From Ancylobacter lacus (lineage in GTDB: Bacteria; Pseudomonadota; Alphaproteobacteria; Rhizobiales; Xanthobacteraceae): 34,479 nucleotides of DNA. The notes below the pieces were generated by a model, which saw nothing but the letters and a program-made list of their open reading frames with translations, ran no database searches and had not been told where the DNA came from. This document shows, piece after piece, positions 18,857-29,752 of this stretch. The stretch lies in NCBI RefSeq assembly GCF_018390635.1, contig NZ_JAHBGE010000012.1:1-34479 (forward strand). The letters are read 5' to 3'. Position 1 is the first letter of the stretch, and the number at the start of each line of letters is the position of its first letter. The translations under genes were made by a program, and so were the position numbers.

Positions 18857-20500
18857 TCAGCCGGTGAGGATGTTCTCCACCATGCGGCTCGCCACCTCCT
18901 GCTCGGCATAGACCACGAGGTCGGCGCCGGCGGCCCGCAGATGCTCGGTGCCGTCGTCGCTGTGGGCCCGGGCCATGATGAAGAGGTCGCGGCGGCGCTC
19001 GCGGGCGGCGGCGACATAGGCCCCCGCCTCCAGCTCGTTCGGCACCGTGACCAGCAGCATGCGGGCGGTGGCGATGCCGGCCTCCTCCAGGATCTCGTCG
19101 GGACTGCCGACCGCGACGACGCCGCGCCCGCCCTCGCGCCGCCAGCCCTCCACCTTCAGCCGGTCCTGATCGATGGTCACCAGCGGCAGCCGGGCCTGGC
19201 GGAGCTGGGCGGCGATGCCGGCGCCGACCCGGCCAAGCCCGATCAGCAGCACCGGCCCGTCGCCATGGGGCAGGTGCGGCCCGTGCAGCGCCCCGCCCGC
19301 CGGCTCGGCGTCCTCCGCGGCGGGGTCGCCGAACAGCCGGCGCGACAGGGCGAACATGAAGGGGTTCAGCGCGATCGAGATGAGCGCGCCCGCCACCACG
19401 AGGTCGCGCCCCTCCGCCGGCACCAGCCCCTGCTGCACCCCCAGCCCGATCAGGATGAAGGAGAACTCGCCGATCTGCGACAGGCTCGCGGCGATGGCGC
19501 CGGCCAGCCCCCGCCCGCGGCCCAGCAGCCGCACCAGCCCGACCGCGGCCAGCGACTTGATGACGAGGATCACCAGCAGCACCCCGGCGATCTCCAGCGG
19601 GTGGCGCAGGATGCCGGGGTCGAACAGCATGCCGACCGAGACGAAGAACAGCACGGCGAAGGCGTCGCGCAGCGGCAGCGAGCCCTCCGCCGCGCGGTGG
19701 CTGAGGTCGCTCTCCGCCAGCACCAGCCCGGCGAAGAAGGCGCCCAGCGCGAAGGACACCCCGAACAGCAGCGCCGAGCCATAGGCGATGCCCAGCGCGA
19801 TGGCGAGCACGGTGAGGGTGAACAGCTCGCGCGAGCCGGTGCGGGCGACCTGCGCCAGCATCCACGGAATCAGCCGCCGCCCCACCACCAGCATGATGAC
19901 GACAAAGGCCGCCACCCCGCCCAGCGTGGTGCCGATGGAAAGCGACAGCCGCTCGAGATCGGCGCCCTCGCCACGGGCGAGCCCGGCGAAGACCGGCATC
20001 AGCACCAGCACGAGGACCATGGCGAGGTCCTCCACCACCAGCCAGCCCACCGCGACGCGGCCCTTCTCGGTTTCCAGCGTGCGGCGCTCCTCCAGCGCCC
20101 GCAGCAGCACCACGGTGGAGGCGACCGAGAGGGAAAGGCCGAACACCAGCCCGGCGGCGAGGCTCCAGCCCCACAGCAGCGCGAGCCCCAGCCCCGCCCC
20201 GGTCGCCACCGCGATCTGCGCGATCGCCCCGGGCACCGCGATGCTCCAGACCCGCAGCAGGTCGCGCGGGGTGAAGTGCAGCCCCACACCGAACATCAGC
20301 AGGATGACCCCGAGCTCGGCAAGCTGCTGGGCCAGCCCGGCATCGGCGACGAAGCCGGGGGTATACGGCCCCACGGCGAGGCCGGCGACGAGATAGCCGA
20401 CGATGGGGGAGAGCCGCAGCCGCGTCGCCGCATAGCCGAACAGCCCCGCCAGCACGAAACCGATGCAGATCGTGGCGATCAGCGGCACAGAGTGCTGCAT
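18857..20500 (-). CDS. Kef/YbaL-type cation:proton antiporter
   Basis: This 547-residue inner-membrane protein resembles YbaL and KefB/KefC. Its sodium/proton exchanger domain of about 12 hydrophobic helices covers roughly 1-395 (conserved LRLSPIVGYLVAGLAVGP; FVSVGMLFDP; SQIGEFSFIL). A soluble regulatory RCK (TrkA-N) domain covers about 413-540, with the nucleotide-binding GLGRVGAGIAAQL and a following acidic D (VTIDQD). Such proteins exchange potassium or other cations for protons under stress. The ATG at 20500 follows GAGGAG. The upstream frame to 20659 is non-coding. It stands alone, with a candidate small RNA running towards its 3' end. Confidence 0.93.
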   Translation of the reverse strand: MQHSVPLIATICIGFVLAGLFGYAATRLRLSPIVGYLVAGLAVGPYTPGFVADAGLAQQLAELGVILLMFGVGLHFTPRDLLRVWSIAVPGAIAQIAVATGAGLGLALLWGWSLAAGLVFGLSLSVASTVVLLRALEERRTLETEKGRVAVGWLVVEDLAMVLVLVLMPVFAGLARGEGADLERLSLSIGTTLGGVAAFVVIMLVVGRRLIPWMLAQVARTGSRELFTLTVLAIALGIAYGSALLFGVSFALGAFFAGLVLAESDLSHRAAEGSLPLRDAFAVLFFVSVGMLFDPGILRHPLEIAGVLLVILVIKSLAAVGLVRLLGRGRGLAGAIAASLSQIGEFSFILIGLGVQQGLVPAEGRDLVVAGALISIALNPFMFALSRRLFGDPAAEDAEPAGGALHGPHLPHGDGPVLLIGLGRVGAGIAAQLRQARLPLVTIDQDRLKVEGWRREGGRGVVAVGSPDEILEEAGIATARMLLVTVPNELEAGAYVAAARERRRDLFIMARAHSDDGTEHLRAAGADLVVYAEQEVASRMVENILTG

Positions 20501-20738
20501 TGCGCGGGATTCTCCTCGCTTGCGCGCGATTTCGGGGAGACCGCCGGAGAGCCCCCGCGGCGGCGGGAGAATGGCCCCTGCCGCAGCGAGATGCAATGCG
20601 GCGGCGGCGGCACCGGGGGAGGCCGGTGCCGCGAACGTGCCGCGGGGCCCCGCCGGCATGGTGCGGCGAAACCCGATACCGGTTGCTTAATACCGTGAGA
20701 CGTCGATGATGTGACCGTCGCGCTCAGAGAGACCGGCC

Positions 20739-21227
20739 ATGCTCGATTTCGCCATTCTCGCGCCGCTCGCGGCAGAGCACCTGGAATCGGGGCAGAAGAT
20801 TGCCGAGACGACCGGCTTCGTCGCCTTTGGCTCGATGAAATGGGAGCTGTTCAGCCGGATCGAGAGCTTGCGCGGCGAGGAGCCGGTCCCGGTCCTGATG
20901 TATGCGTCGGACCACGATGTACCGGAGGCCCAACGCCTTCGCGTGAGCTGGACCGGCTTTTACATCGGCTTCGTGCTGGCGAAGGGCGGCGCGCATCCCG
21001 CCGGGATGTCCCACCGCCCGCCCACCACGGCGAAATATGCCGCGGACAATAGTGGCCATTGGGCCGTGTTCTGGCACGTGGTGGGCCTCAAGCCGGTGCC
21101 GGTGGCACACCGGCCGCCCATCTCGGCGCTGAGGTCCATCAAGGGCGGCTGGCGCAAGGACGCGCCGCCACGGGGGCCGGAGCTGGTGGCGACGCCGGCC
21201 CGCTTCGAGACGCTGTTCCCCGCCTGA
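20739..21227 (+). CDS. Unrecognised 162-residue protein
   Basis: I do not recognise a family. The protein has no signal peptide or membrane helix. It has conspicuous conserved-looking stretches such as ASDHDVPEAQRLRVSWTGFYIGF (about 56-78), HRPPTTAKYAADN, GHWAVFWHVVGL and GGWRKDAPPRGPELVATP, rich in Trp, His and Pro. Codon use matches the neighbours, the reading frame is open for the whole length, and an AGAGAGA stretch precedes the ATG, so it is probably real. It is divergent from the Kef-type antiporter gene and faces msrP. No function is proposed. Confidence 0.7.
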   Translation: MLDFAILAPLAAEHLESGQKIAETTGFVAFGSMKWELFSRIESLRGEEPVPVLMYASDHDVPEAQRLRVSWTGFYIGFVLAKGGAHPAGMSHRPPTTAKYAADNSGHWAVFWHVVGLKPVPVAHRPPISALRSIKGGWRKDAPPRGPELVATPARFETLFPA

Positions 21228-21280
21228 CGGCGTCGCCCGGCCCCGGCGGGCGCGGCGTCATGGCCGCGCGGCGAGCGCCC

Positions 21281-22282
21281 TCACATGAAGAGGCTCTCGC
21301 CCTTCAGGTCCTTGTAGAGGCCGGCGACCTCCTCGGCGTAGCCGTTGTAGATCACGGTGGGGCGGCGCTCGCCGGTGCCGATGTCGCGCTCGCTGGCCTG
21401 GCTCCAGCGCGGGTGCGGCACCGCCGGGTTCACATTGGCCCAGAAGCCGTATTCGCGGCCCTGCACCTGCTCCCACAGCCCCACCGGCCGCTCGGCGACG
21501 AAGGAAATCCGCACGATCGACTTCACCGACTTGAAGCCGTATTTCCACGGCAGGGCGAGGCGCAGCGGCGCGCCGAACTGGTTCGGCGCCGGCTTGCCAT
21601 AGACACCGGTGACCATGAAGGCGAGGTCGTTGGTCGCCTCGGCCATCGTCACCCCGTCGACATAGGGCCAGGGATAGACGAAGCGGTTCTGCCCCGGCGC
21701 CACTTTGGGGTTCACGAAAGTCTCGAACCGCACATATTTCGCCCCCGACAGCGGCTTGGCATAGGCGACGAGGTCCTTCAGCGGGAAGCCGGTCCACGGC
21801 ACCGCCATCGACCACGCCTCGACGCAGCGGTGGCGGTAGAGCCGCTCCTCCAGCTTCATGGCGCGGATGATGTCGTCGATGCCGACCTCGCGCGGCTGCT
21901 CCACCAGCCCGTCGATCTTCACCACCCAGGGCCGGCGCGGCATCTTCGCGGCGATGCGGGCGACGGAATAGTTCATCTGGTCGGAGCCGAATTCGTAGAA
22001 GTTATTGTAGTTGGCGGAGATGTCCTCCGGCGTCACCGGGTGGTCCAGCGTGAAGGCGGGGTTGCGCGGGGCGGGGTAGAGGTCGCGGGTGGGGTCGCCG
22101 GCGGGGTCGCCCGCCGCCTGCGCGCCGGCGGGATCGGTGCCGGTGAGCAGCGCGCCGAGCCCGGCGAGGCCGGCGGCGAGCCCGACGCCGGCACCCAGTG
22201 CCTGGCGGCGGGAAAAATAGACGCTCTCCGGCGTGGCGGCGCTCTCCGGCAGGTGCCAGCGGGGACGGCGGCGGATCAGCAT
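21281..22282 (-). CDS. msrP: Periplasmic methionine sulfoxide reductase, molybdopterin subunit MsrP
   Basis: MsrP repairs oxidised methionines of periplasmic proteins with a Mo-molybdopterin cofactor and electrons from the membrane haem protein MsrQ. The 333 residues start with a Tat signal (twin arginine R25-R26 in SRRQALG, then a hydrophobic stretch to about 55). The sulfite-oxidase-like fold follows. The Mo ligand is C153 in YRHRCVEAWSMAVPWTGF, and NQFGAPLRLALPWKYGFKSVKSI is typical of the family. The start at 22282 has a GAGGAG site. An msrQ gene is usually next to msrP, but none is present here: the neighbours are an unrecognised gene and an EF-G-like gene. MsrQ may be encoded elsewhere. 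Confidence 0.95.
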   Translation of the reverse strand: MLIRRRPRWHLPESAATPESVYFSRRQALGAGVGLAAGLAGLGALLTGTDPAGAQAAGDPAGDPTRDLYPAPRNPAFTLDHPVTPEDISANYNNFYEFGSDQMNYSVARIAAKMPRRPWVVKIDGLVEQPREVGIDDIIRAMKLEERLYRHRCVEAWSMAVPWTGFPLKDLVAYAKPLSGAKYVRFETFVNPKVAPGQNRFVYPWPYVDGVTMAEATNDLAFMVTGVYGKPAPNQFGAPLRLALPWKYGFKSVKSIVRISFVAERPVGLWEQVQGREYGFWANVNPAVPHPRWSQASERDIGTGERRPTVIYNGYAEEVAGLYKDLKGESLFM

Positions 22283-22462
22283 GGCAGGTCTCCTCGGGTC
22301 GATGCCGAGAATACGGAGCCGCCGGGCGGATTGTTACCACGCCGGCATCAACTCGGCGTGCGCACGGGAAAGCCGGGTGGCGGAGAAAACGGCGCCGTGG
22401 CGGACGACGGCGCGGGGAATGGCTCGCGCCAGTTCCCCGCCCGCCACGGGCCTGCCCCGCGC

Positions 22463-24529
22463 CTAGGCGGCGCGGGCGGCGGCGACCACGCTCTCGGCCT
22501 CGCGGCCGGCGAGCTCCTGCAGGTGGTCGAACCGGCGCACGAAGCTGCCCACCCCCGCGCTCGCCGAGCGCAGCTCGACGATGAGGTCGCCGATCTCCGC
22601 CTCCGGCAGCAGGGCGCGCAGCGTCTCCCAGCCGTCCCAGCCGGGGCGCGGCTCGAAGCCGAGCATCTGGCCGCGCCGGGCGGCGATGAGCGCGTTCACC
22701 CGCGCCGCCGCCTCGCCGGGCACGCTGACGACCACCTCGTGCACCGGCTCCAGCAGCACCGGCGCCGCCTCCGGCAGCGCCTCGGCGATGGCGAGCCGGG
22801 CGGCTGCGCGGAAGGCCTGATCGGAGGAATCGACGCTGTGATGCGAGCCGTCCAGCAGCTTCACCTCGACATCCACCACGGGAAAGCCGAGCGCGCCCTG
22901 CCGCAGCGCCTCGCGCGCGCCCTCCTCCACCGCGCCGACATATTGCCGGGGCACCACGCCGCCGGTGCTGGCATCGACGAAGCGCACCCCGGCGCCGCGC
23001 GGCAGCGGGCTGATCTCCAGCACCACATCGCCGAACTGGCCATGGCCGCCGGACTGCTTCTTGTGGCGGCCGCGCCGGGTCACCGGCCGGCGGATGGTCT
23101 CGCAATAGCCGACGCGCGGCGGGCGCGTCGCCACCGTCACGCCGAAGCGGGCGGCGAGCCGCTCCACCGCCACCCGCAGATGCATCTCGCCCTGCCCGGC
23201 GAGCCGGATCTCGCCCCGCTCGGCATCGTGCTCCACCACCAGCGAGGGGTCCTCCTCGGCCAGCCGGGCAAGGGCGAGGCCGAGCTTCACGTCGTCCTTG
23301 CGCTCGTGGGCGGCGAGGCACAGCGCCAGCACCGGGGCCGGCGGCGGCGCGGCCGGGCGCGGCGTCGGGCGCGGGGCGATGAAGTCGCCGGTGGCGGCGT
23401 GCTCCAGCCGCGTCAGCGCGACGAGGTCGCCGGCCACCGCGACCCGACGCTTCTCCAGCCCGCCGCAGCCGGGCTCCAGCACGCCGGCCACCCGGTCGGC
23501 CACGCCCTGCCCGCCGATCAGCGGGGCGCCCTCGGCAATCTCGCCGGCCAGCACCCGGGCGAGCGAGACCTTGCCGCCATGGGTGGTGTGCAGGGTCTTG
23601 ACCACGCAGGCGAGCGGCGCGTCCGCCGGCACCCCGAGCCGGGCGCGGGTGGCGGCGACGTCCGGCGCCTCATGGCGCAGCGCCTTGAGCAGGCGGCCGA
23701 CGCCATGGCCATGCGCGGCCGAGCCGATCAGCACCGGGCAGGCGGCGCCCTGGCGCAGCTCCTCGGCGAGGTCATCGAAGACGAGGTCGCGCGGCGGCTC
23801 GATGTCGTCGAGAAGCTGTTCCAGCAGCGCGTCGTCATGGTCGGCCAGCTTCTCCAGCAGGGAGAAGCGCGCCTTGCGCTCCAGCGGCAGCAGGTCGCCT
23901 TCCAGCGGCACCACCTGCGAGGCGGCGTGCTCGCGGTAGACATAGGCCCGCTCCAGCGCGAGATCGACGAAGCCGACCGCGATGCCGTCCCGCCAGATCG
24001 GGATCTGCCGCAGCAGCAGCGGCACCGTGGAGGCCCGCTGCAGCAGGCCGAGCGCGGCGTGGAGGTCGCCCTCCGCCTTGTCGATCTTGTTGAGGAACAG
24101 CAGGTGCGGCAGCCCCCGCGCCTCCAGATCGCGCAGGATGAGCTGAAGCTGCGGCAGCTTGCGGGGGTCGGCCTCACACACCACCACGGCGAGGTCGGCG
24201 GCCTCCAGCGCGCCCCGCGCCTCCTGGGCGAACTCGACCGAGCCGGGGCAGTCGATGAAGCCGTAGCTGTCGCCGAGATAGCGCGTCGTCGCCACGGTGA
24301 GATCGAGGCTCATATGGTGGGCGCGGGCCTCGGGCGAGGCGTCGGCGAGGCTGGTGCCGGCCTCCACGCTGCCCGGCCGGGCGATCGCCCCGGTATGGGC
24401 CATGATCGCCTCGAACAGGGTGGACTTGCCGCTCTGGAACGGGCCGACCAGCGCGATGGCGCGCGCGCCGCCGGCCCTCGGTCGCGCCCGCGACGGGGCG
24501 GCCTCATGCGGGGATGCACGATGGTCCAT
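22463..24529 (-). CDS. EF-G-like translational GTPase
   Basis: This 688-residue protein has the EF-G domain order: GTPase (about 22-265), domain II (about 280-375), and domains III-V. The P-loop is GPFQSGKST (29-37), NKID (147-150) gives guanine specificity, and domain IV has HKKQSGGHGQFGDV. The switch II sequence is DCPGSVEF (93-100) where EF-G has DTPGH, so the catalytic histidine is replaced by S97. The usual RGITI switch I motif is also absent. This is a known divergent paralogue group and not the main fusA product. Its role is not established. The ATG at 24529 follows AGGAGG. Earlier frames add non-coding residues. Confidence 0.9.
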   Translation of the reverse strand: MDHRASPHEAAPSRARPRAGGARAIALVGPFQSGKSTLFEAIMAHTGAIARPGSVEAGTSLADASPEARAHHMSLDLTVATTRYLGDSYGFIDCPGSVEFAQEARGALEAADLAVVVCEADPRKLPQLQLILRDLEARGLPHLLFLNKIDKAEGDLHAALGLLQRASTVPLLLRQIPIWRDGIAVGFVDLALERAYVYREHAASQVVPLEGDLLPLERKARFSLLEKLADHDDALLEQLLDDIEPPRDLVFDDLAEELRQGAACPVLIGSAAHGHGVGRLLKALRHEAPDVAATRARLGVPADAPLACVVKTLHTTHGGKVSLARVLAGEIAEGAPLIGGQGVADRVAGVLEPGCGGLEKRRVAVAGDLVALTRLEHAATGDFIAPRPTPRPAAPPPAPVLALCLAAHERKDDVKLGLALARLAEEDPSLVVEHDAERGEIRLAGQGEMHLRVAVERLAARFGVTVATRPPRVGYCETIRRPVTRRGRHKKQSGGHGQFGDVVLEISPLPRGAGVRFVDASTGGVVPRQYVGAVEEGAREALRQGALGFPVVDVEVKLLDGSHHSVDSSDQAFRAAARLAIAEALPEAAPVLLEPVHEVVVSVPGEAAARVNALIAARRGQMLGFEPRPGWDGWETLRALLPEAEIGDLIVELRSASAGVGSFVRRFDHLQELAGREAESVVAAARAA

Positions 24530-24704
24530 GGTGTCCTCCTTGCCGGGCATCGCCCCCGCCCTCGGCAGGAGGCCGGTGCCGCGCACGTTCGGCCGGCGCA
24601 GGACGGGATCGGCGTCGACCCTTGAGGAGGCCCATGGTCCGCCGATCCGGCGGCGGGCACAAGGCGGCTGTCGTGCGGTGCAGCAGCAGGGGTGCAGACG
24701 CGAA

Positions 24705-24732
24705 CGGCCCCGCAGCGCGGGCTGCGGGGCCG
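24705..24732 (-). terminator. Strong hairpin behind the DUF992 gene
   Basis: An 11-bp stem with arms CGGCCCCGCAG and CTGCGGGGCCG and a 6-base loop lies 68 bp past the DUF992 stop. Only two Ts follow on the minus strand, so it is a GC-strong but T-poor terminator. Confidence 0.5.
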
Positions 24733-24800
24733 CCGGAGATCAATGGATGCCGGGTCGCCCCGGAAGCCTCAGAAGACGCCCCGGCGACGCCGGGATGGCC

Positions 24801-25289
24801 TCAGAGCGCGCGCAGGTGCAGGTCGCCCACGCCCACGGCGAGGTTCACGCCGGTCTGGCCGCCGCCGGAGAAGGGCTGCAGCGCGATGGTGTTCTTCGAG
24901 CCGCCGAGCAGCGCGTTGCCCTGCACGCCCACGCCCACCGCCACGGCGCCGGCAACGCCGACATAGGTGCCGGTGATGTCCTTGGGGCCGACCGAGCGGG
25001 TGGGGGCGAGAACGCTCCACACCAGCATGTTCTTGCCGGTCACGCCGAGATCGATGCCCCAGCGGCTGATGGTGCCCTCATAGGCGTAGTGCACGCCGCG
25101 GGTGTTGACGAAGGTGCAGTCCAGCGTGCGCCTGGAGCCGATGATGAAGCTCACCGACTTGGAGCCGACGCAGGTCAGCGTGCCGGCGGCGACGTTGGAC
25201 TTGGTCTGGGCGGCGGCGGGGGTCGCCAGCGCGCCGGCGGCGAGGCCGGCGACAAGGGCGGCGCGAAGCAGGGTCGGACGGAACATCAT
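24801..25289 (-). CDS. DUF992 exported protein
   Basis: This 162-residue protein has a clear signal peptide (about 1-28, ending TPAAA-Q) and a mature domain matching DUF992, a family found mostly in Rhizobiales. Typical features are the start AGTLTCVGSKSVSFIIGSRRTLDCTF with two cysteines that can form a disulfide, GVHYAYEGTISRWGIDLG, and the glycine-rich middle and end (YVGVAGAVAVGVGVQGNALLGG; GVNLAVGVGDLHL). It is probably periplasmic or outer-membrane associated, with unknown role. Two adjacent ATG codons occur (25289 and 25286). The AGGAG site is better spaced for the second. The frame open to 25382 is leader. Confidence 0.9.
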   Translation of the reverse strand: MMFRPTLLRAALVAGLAAGALATPAAAQTKSNVAAGTLTCVGSKSVSFIIGSRRTLDCTFVNTRGVHYAYEGTISRWGIDLGVTGKNMLVWSVLAPTRSVGPKDITGTYVGVAGAVAVGVGVQGNALLGGSKNTIALQPFSGGGQTGVNLAVGVGDLHLRAL

Positions 25290-25397
25290 GTTCTCCTGAG
25301 GGTCGTGCAGAACGGCCGCGCCGGCGGCGCGGCTGTCAATCGATGGGCGCGCCATTGACCGACCGGACCACCGGCCGGTCAAGGACGCAGATCAAAC

Positions 25398-27384
<1,987 letters not shown>

Positions 27385-27430
27385 GGGCCGCTGCGGAAGG
27401 CGCGCGGCGCCCGCCCGGGGCCCCGCCGTG

Positions 27431-27446
27431 TTAACGAAGTGTTAAC
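27431..27446 (+). promoter_or_regulatory. CtrA-type binding box
   Basis: TTAACGAAGTGTTAAC matches the full CtrA site TTAA-N7-TTAAC exactly. It ends 3 bp before a TTGACA that could serve as -35 (27450-27455). The -10 region is poor, as at many activator-dependent promoters. The only downstream gene is the small membrane protein at 27603. Confidence 0.65.
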
Positions 27447-27602
27447 CTCTTGACATCGTTCACGAACATTCGACGCCTGCCGCAAAATTGCCTTGAAATC
27501 GCAGCGTCCGGCCGCAGTCGCGGCCTGTGGCGGCCCCGTTCCCCACGGAACCTGACGGTATCGGAAACCGACCGATTCAGGTCGAGCGAGCCGGAGGCCG
27601 CC

Positions 27603-27917
27603 ATGAACGAGGTCAGCGTCAGCCCTCTCGAAGCCCCCCGCAACACCCGCGGGCGGCTGCGCCACGCGGTGATGGAAGCGGGCGTCGTGCTCTCCCTCAC
27701 CTTCGCCATCGTCGCGGTGATCTGCGCCTTCGGGCTGGACGGCGCTGGCGCCAGCGAGCTTCACGGCACCGTCGCCGTGGCCGGCCGGGTGACGGTGGGC
27801 GCCGCCCTGCTCTCGGTCTTCGCCGGCATGTGCGTGCTCACCACCTTCATGCTGCGCAACACCTCCAGCCGCGCCGCGCTGGCCCGGTCGGCGCGTCGCG
27901 GCACCCGGCAGGGCTGA
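27603..27917 (+). CDS. Small two-helix membrane protein, possibly cell-cycle controlled
   Basis: This 104-residue protein has a polar N-terminus, two hydrophobic segments (about residues 25-44 and 58-84), and a basic C-terminal tail (SSRAALARSARRGTRQG), so both ends are probably cytoplasmic. I do not recognise a family. The start at 27603 has a good GGAGG. The leader of about 150 bp holds a perfect CtrA-type box, a GGCCGC/GCGGCC hairpin near 27510 and other short dyads. It may be a cell-envelope or cell-cycle protein, on context only. Confidence 0.7.
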   Translation: MNEVSVSPLEAPRNTRGRLRHAVMEAGVVLSLTFAIVAVICAFGLDGAGASELHGTVAVAGRVTVGAALLSVFAGMCVLTTFMLRNTSSRAALARSARRGTRQG

Positions 27918-28122
27918 AGCGGCGCGCCCTCCCCGGCCCGTGCGACGCCGGCGGCGCCGCGACGCCCGCCCCCTCGCCCCGCGCCGAGGGCTTCCACCTT
28001 CCTGCACCGCGACCTGACGCAGCGTCTCACGCGCTTTTCATGGCCTTCCACGGCCCCGGCGGTGGGATCGGCCGCGATGCCGTGCTTTATGGCTGGGGTC
28101 CGACACCTGCCGGAGCCGCCCC

Positions 28123-29304
28123 GTGACCCCGACGCCGATCTCCCGCCCGCGCCTGCGCGCCGTGCTGCTCGCCGCCCTGCTGGCGCTGCCCGCCGGCCTG
28201 CCGGCGGCCCGCGCGCAGGAGGCGGCGCACCCCGAGCCCTCTTCCGCCGGCCCGCTCGCGGTGGAAACCGTCGCCGCCGGGCTCGACAGCCCGTGGGGCC
28301 TCGCCTTCCTGCCCGACGGCCGCCTGCTGGTGACCGAGCGGGTGGGCCGGCTGCGCATCGTCTCGCCCAACGGCACGGTCTCCGCCCCCGTGGCCGGGGT
28401 GCCGCCGGTCTTCGCCTCGGGACAGGGCGGGCTGCTCGACGTGGCGCTGGCGCCCGATTTCGCCGACAGCCGCCTCGTCTACCTCTCCTATGCCGAGCCG
28501 CGCGAGGGCGCCTCCGGCACCAGCGTCGCCCGCGGCCGGCTGGTGGAGAGCGGCGGCGCCGCCCGGCTGGAGGACGTGCAGGTGATCTTCCGGCAGCAGC
28601 CGGCGGTGGGCGGGTCGAGCCATTACGGCTCCCGCCTCGTCTTCGCCCGCGACGGCACGCTGTTCGTCACGCTGGGCGACCGCTACTCCCAGCGCGACCG
28701 GGCGCAGGACCTCTCCACCCATCTCGGCAAGGTGGTGCGCATCGCCGCCGACGGCGAGGTGCCGGCCGACAACCCCTTCGCCCGCACCCCCAATGCCCGC
28801 CCGGAGATCTGGAGCTACGGCCACCGCAACCCGCAGGGCGCCGCGCTCGACCCCGCCACCGGCCAGCTCTGGACCGTGGAGCACGGCGCGCGCGGCGGCG
28901 ACGAGCTGAACCACCCGCAGGCCGGCCGTAACTATGGCTGGCCGGTCATCACCTATGGCCGCGACTATTCCGGCGCGCCCATCGGCGAGGGCACGCGGAA
29001 AGACGGCATGGAGCAGCCGGTGACCTATTGGGACCCCTCCATCGCGCCCTCCGGCCTCACCTTCTACACCGGCGACCTGCTGCCGGCGTGGAAGGGCGAC
29101 CTGTTCGTCGGCGCGCTGGCGGGGGCGAAGCTGGTGCGGCTGCGGCTCAACGCCGACAAGAGCGCGGTGGTGCAGCAGGAGGACCTGCTGGCCGACCTCG
29201 GCGAGCGCATCCGCGACGTGGCGCAGGGCGCGGACGGCGCGCTCTGGCTGCTGACCGACGACCCCGGCAATGGCCGGCTGCTGCGGCTCGCCCCGCAGGG
29301 CTGA
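28123..29304 (+). CDS. PQQ-dependent aldose sugar dehydrogenase, YliI-like
   Basis: This 393-residue exported protein is a six-bladed propeller of the soluble glucose dehydrogenase type, which oxidises aldoses in the periplasm using PQQ. It has a signal peptide (about 1-31, ending AARAQ). The family signatures are [27 protein letters not shown] (50-76), the active-site [40 protein letters not shown] and [27 protein letters not shown], with the catalytic His lying in these regions. The GTG at 28123 follows a GGAG. No PQQ synthesis genes are nearby, so the cofactor must come from elsewhere. It converges with the DUF486 gene, with 24 bp between the stops. Confidence 0.92.
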   Translation: MTPTPISRPRLRAVLLAALLALPAGLPAARAQEAAHPEPSSAGPLAVETVAAGLDSPWGLAFLPDGRLLVTERVGRLRIVSPNGTVSAPVAGVPPVFASGQGGLLDVALAPDFADSRLVYLSYAEPREGASGTSVARGRLVESGGAARLEDVQVIFRQQPAVGGSSHYGSRLVFARDGTLFVTLGDRYSQRDRAQDLSTHLGKVVRIAADGEVPADNPFARTPNARPEIWSYGHRNPQGAALDPATGQLWTVEHGARGGDELNHPQAGRNYGWPVITYGRDYSGAPIGEGTRKDGMEQPVTYWDPSIAPSGLTFYTGDLLPAWKGDLFVGALAGAKLVRLRLNADKSAVVQQEDLLADLGERIRDVAQGADGALWLLTDDPGNGRLLRLAPQG

Positions 29305-29328
29305 GCCGGCCGCCCCTGCCGCCGGCGC

Positions 29329-29682
29329 TCAGAACCGGTGGAAGATGAAGAACGCCCCGGCGCTGATGAAGGCGAAGCCGACCAGGTGGTTCCAGCCGAT
29401 CGGCTCCTTCAGCCACAGCACGGAGAAGCCGGCGAAGACCAGCAGGGTGATGACCTCCTGCATGGTCTTGAGCTGGGCGGTGGAATAGACCTCCGAGCCC
29501 ATCCGGTTCGCCGGCACGGCGAGGCAGTACTCGAAGAAGGCGATGCCCCAGCTCACCAGAACCACGACATAGAGCGCCGCGCCCTTGTGCTTGAGGTGGC
29601 CGTACCACGCGAAGGTCATGAACACGTTGGAGGCGACCAGCAGCAGGATCGGCGCCAGCGCCGGGGGGATGAAGCCGGGCAT
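29329..29682 (-). CDS. DMT-superfamily membrane protein (DUF486)
   Basis: This 117-residue protein has four predicted membrane helices (about 7-26, 34-55, 75-91, 97-116) and the DUF486 pattern (SNVFMTFAWYGHLK, WGIAFFEYCLAVPANRMGS, TAQLKTMQEVITL, VFAGFSVLWLKEPIGWNHLVGF). DUF486 proteins are small relatives of drug/metabolite transporters, with unknown substrate. A GGAG precedes the start at 29682. It lies 70 bp downstream of the SemiSWEET gene in the same direction, so the two small transporters may be co-transcribed. Confidence 0.92.
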   Translation of the reverse strand: MPGFIPPALAPILLLVASNVFMTFAWYGHLKHKGAALYVVVLVSWGIAFFEYCLAVPANRMGSEVYSTAQLKTMQEVITLLVFAGFSVLWLKEPIGWNHLVGFAFISAGAFFIFHRF

Positions 29683-29752
29683 CGGAACTCCGGGGCGGGT
29701 GGAAGCGGGGGAGAGGCGGTTCGTTCGTATACGTTCGGCGTGCGCGAGGCGA

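Noticed and set aside
21059..24625. Very long plus-strand frame across msrP and the EF-G-like gene
   Set aside because: It spans two well-supported minus-strand genes and their gap. It is an artefact of high GC at third codon positions.
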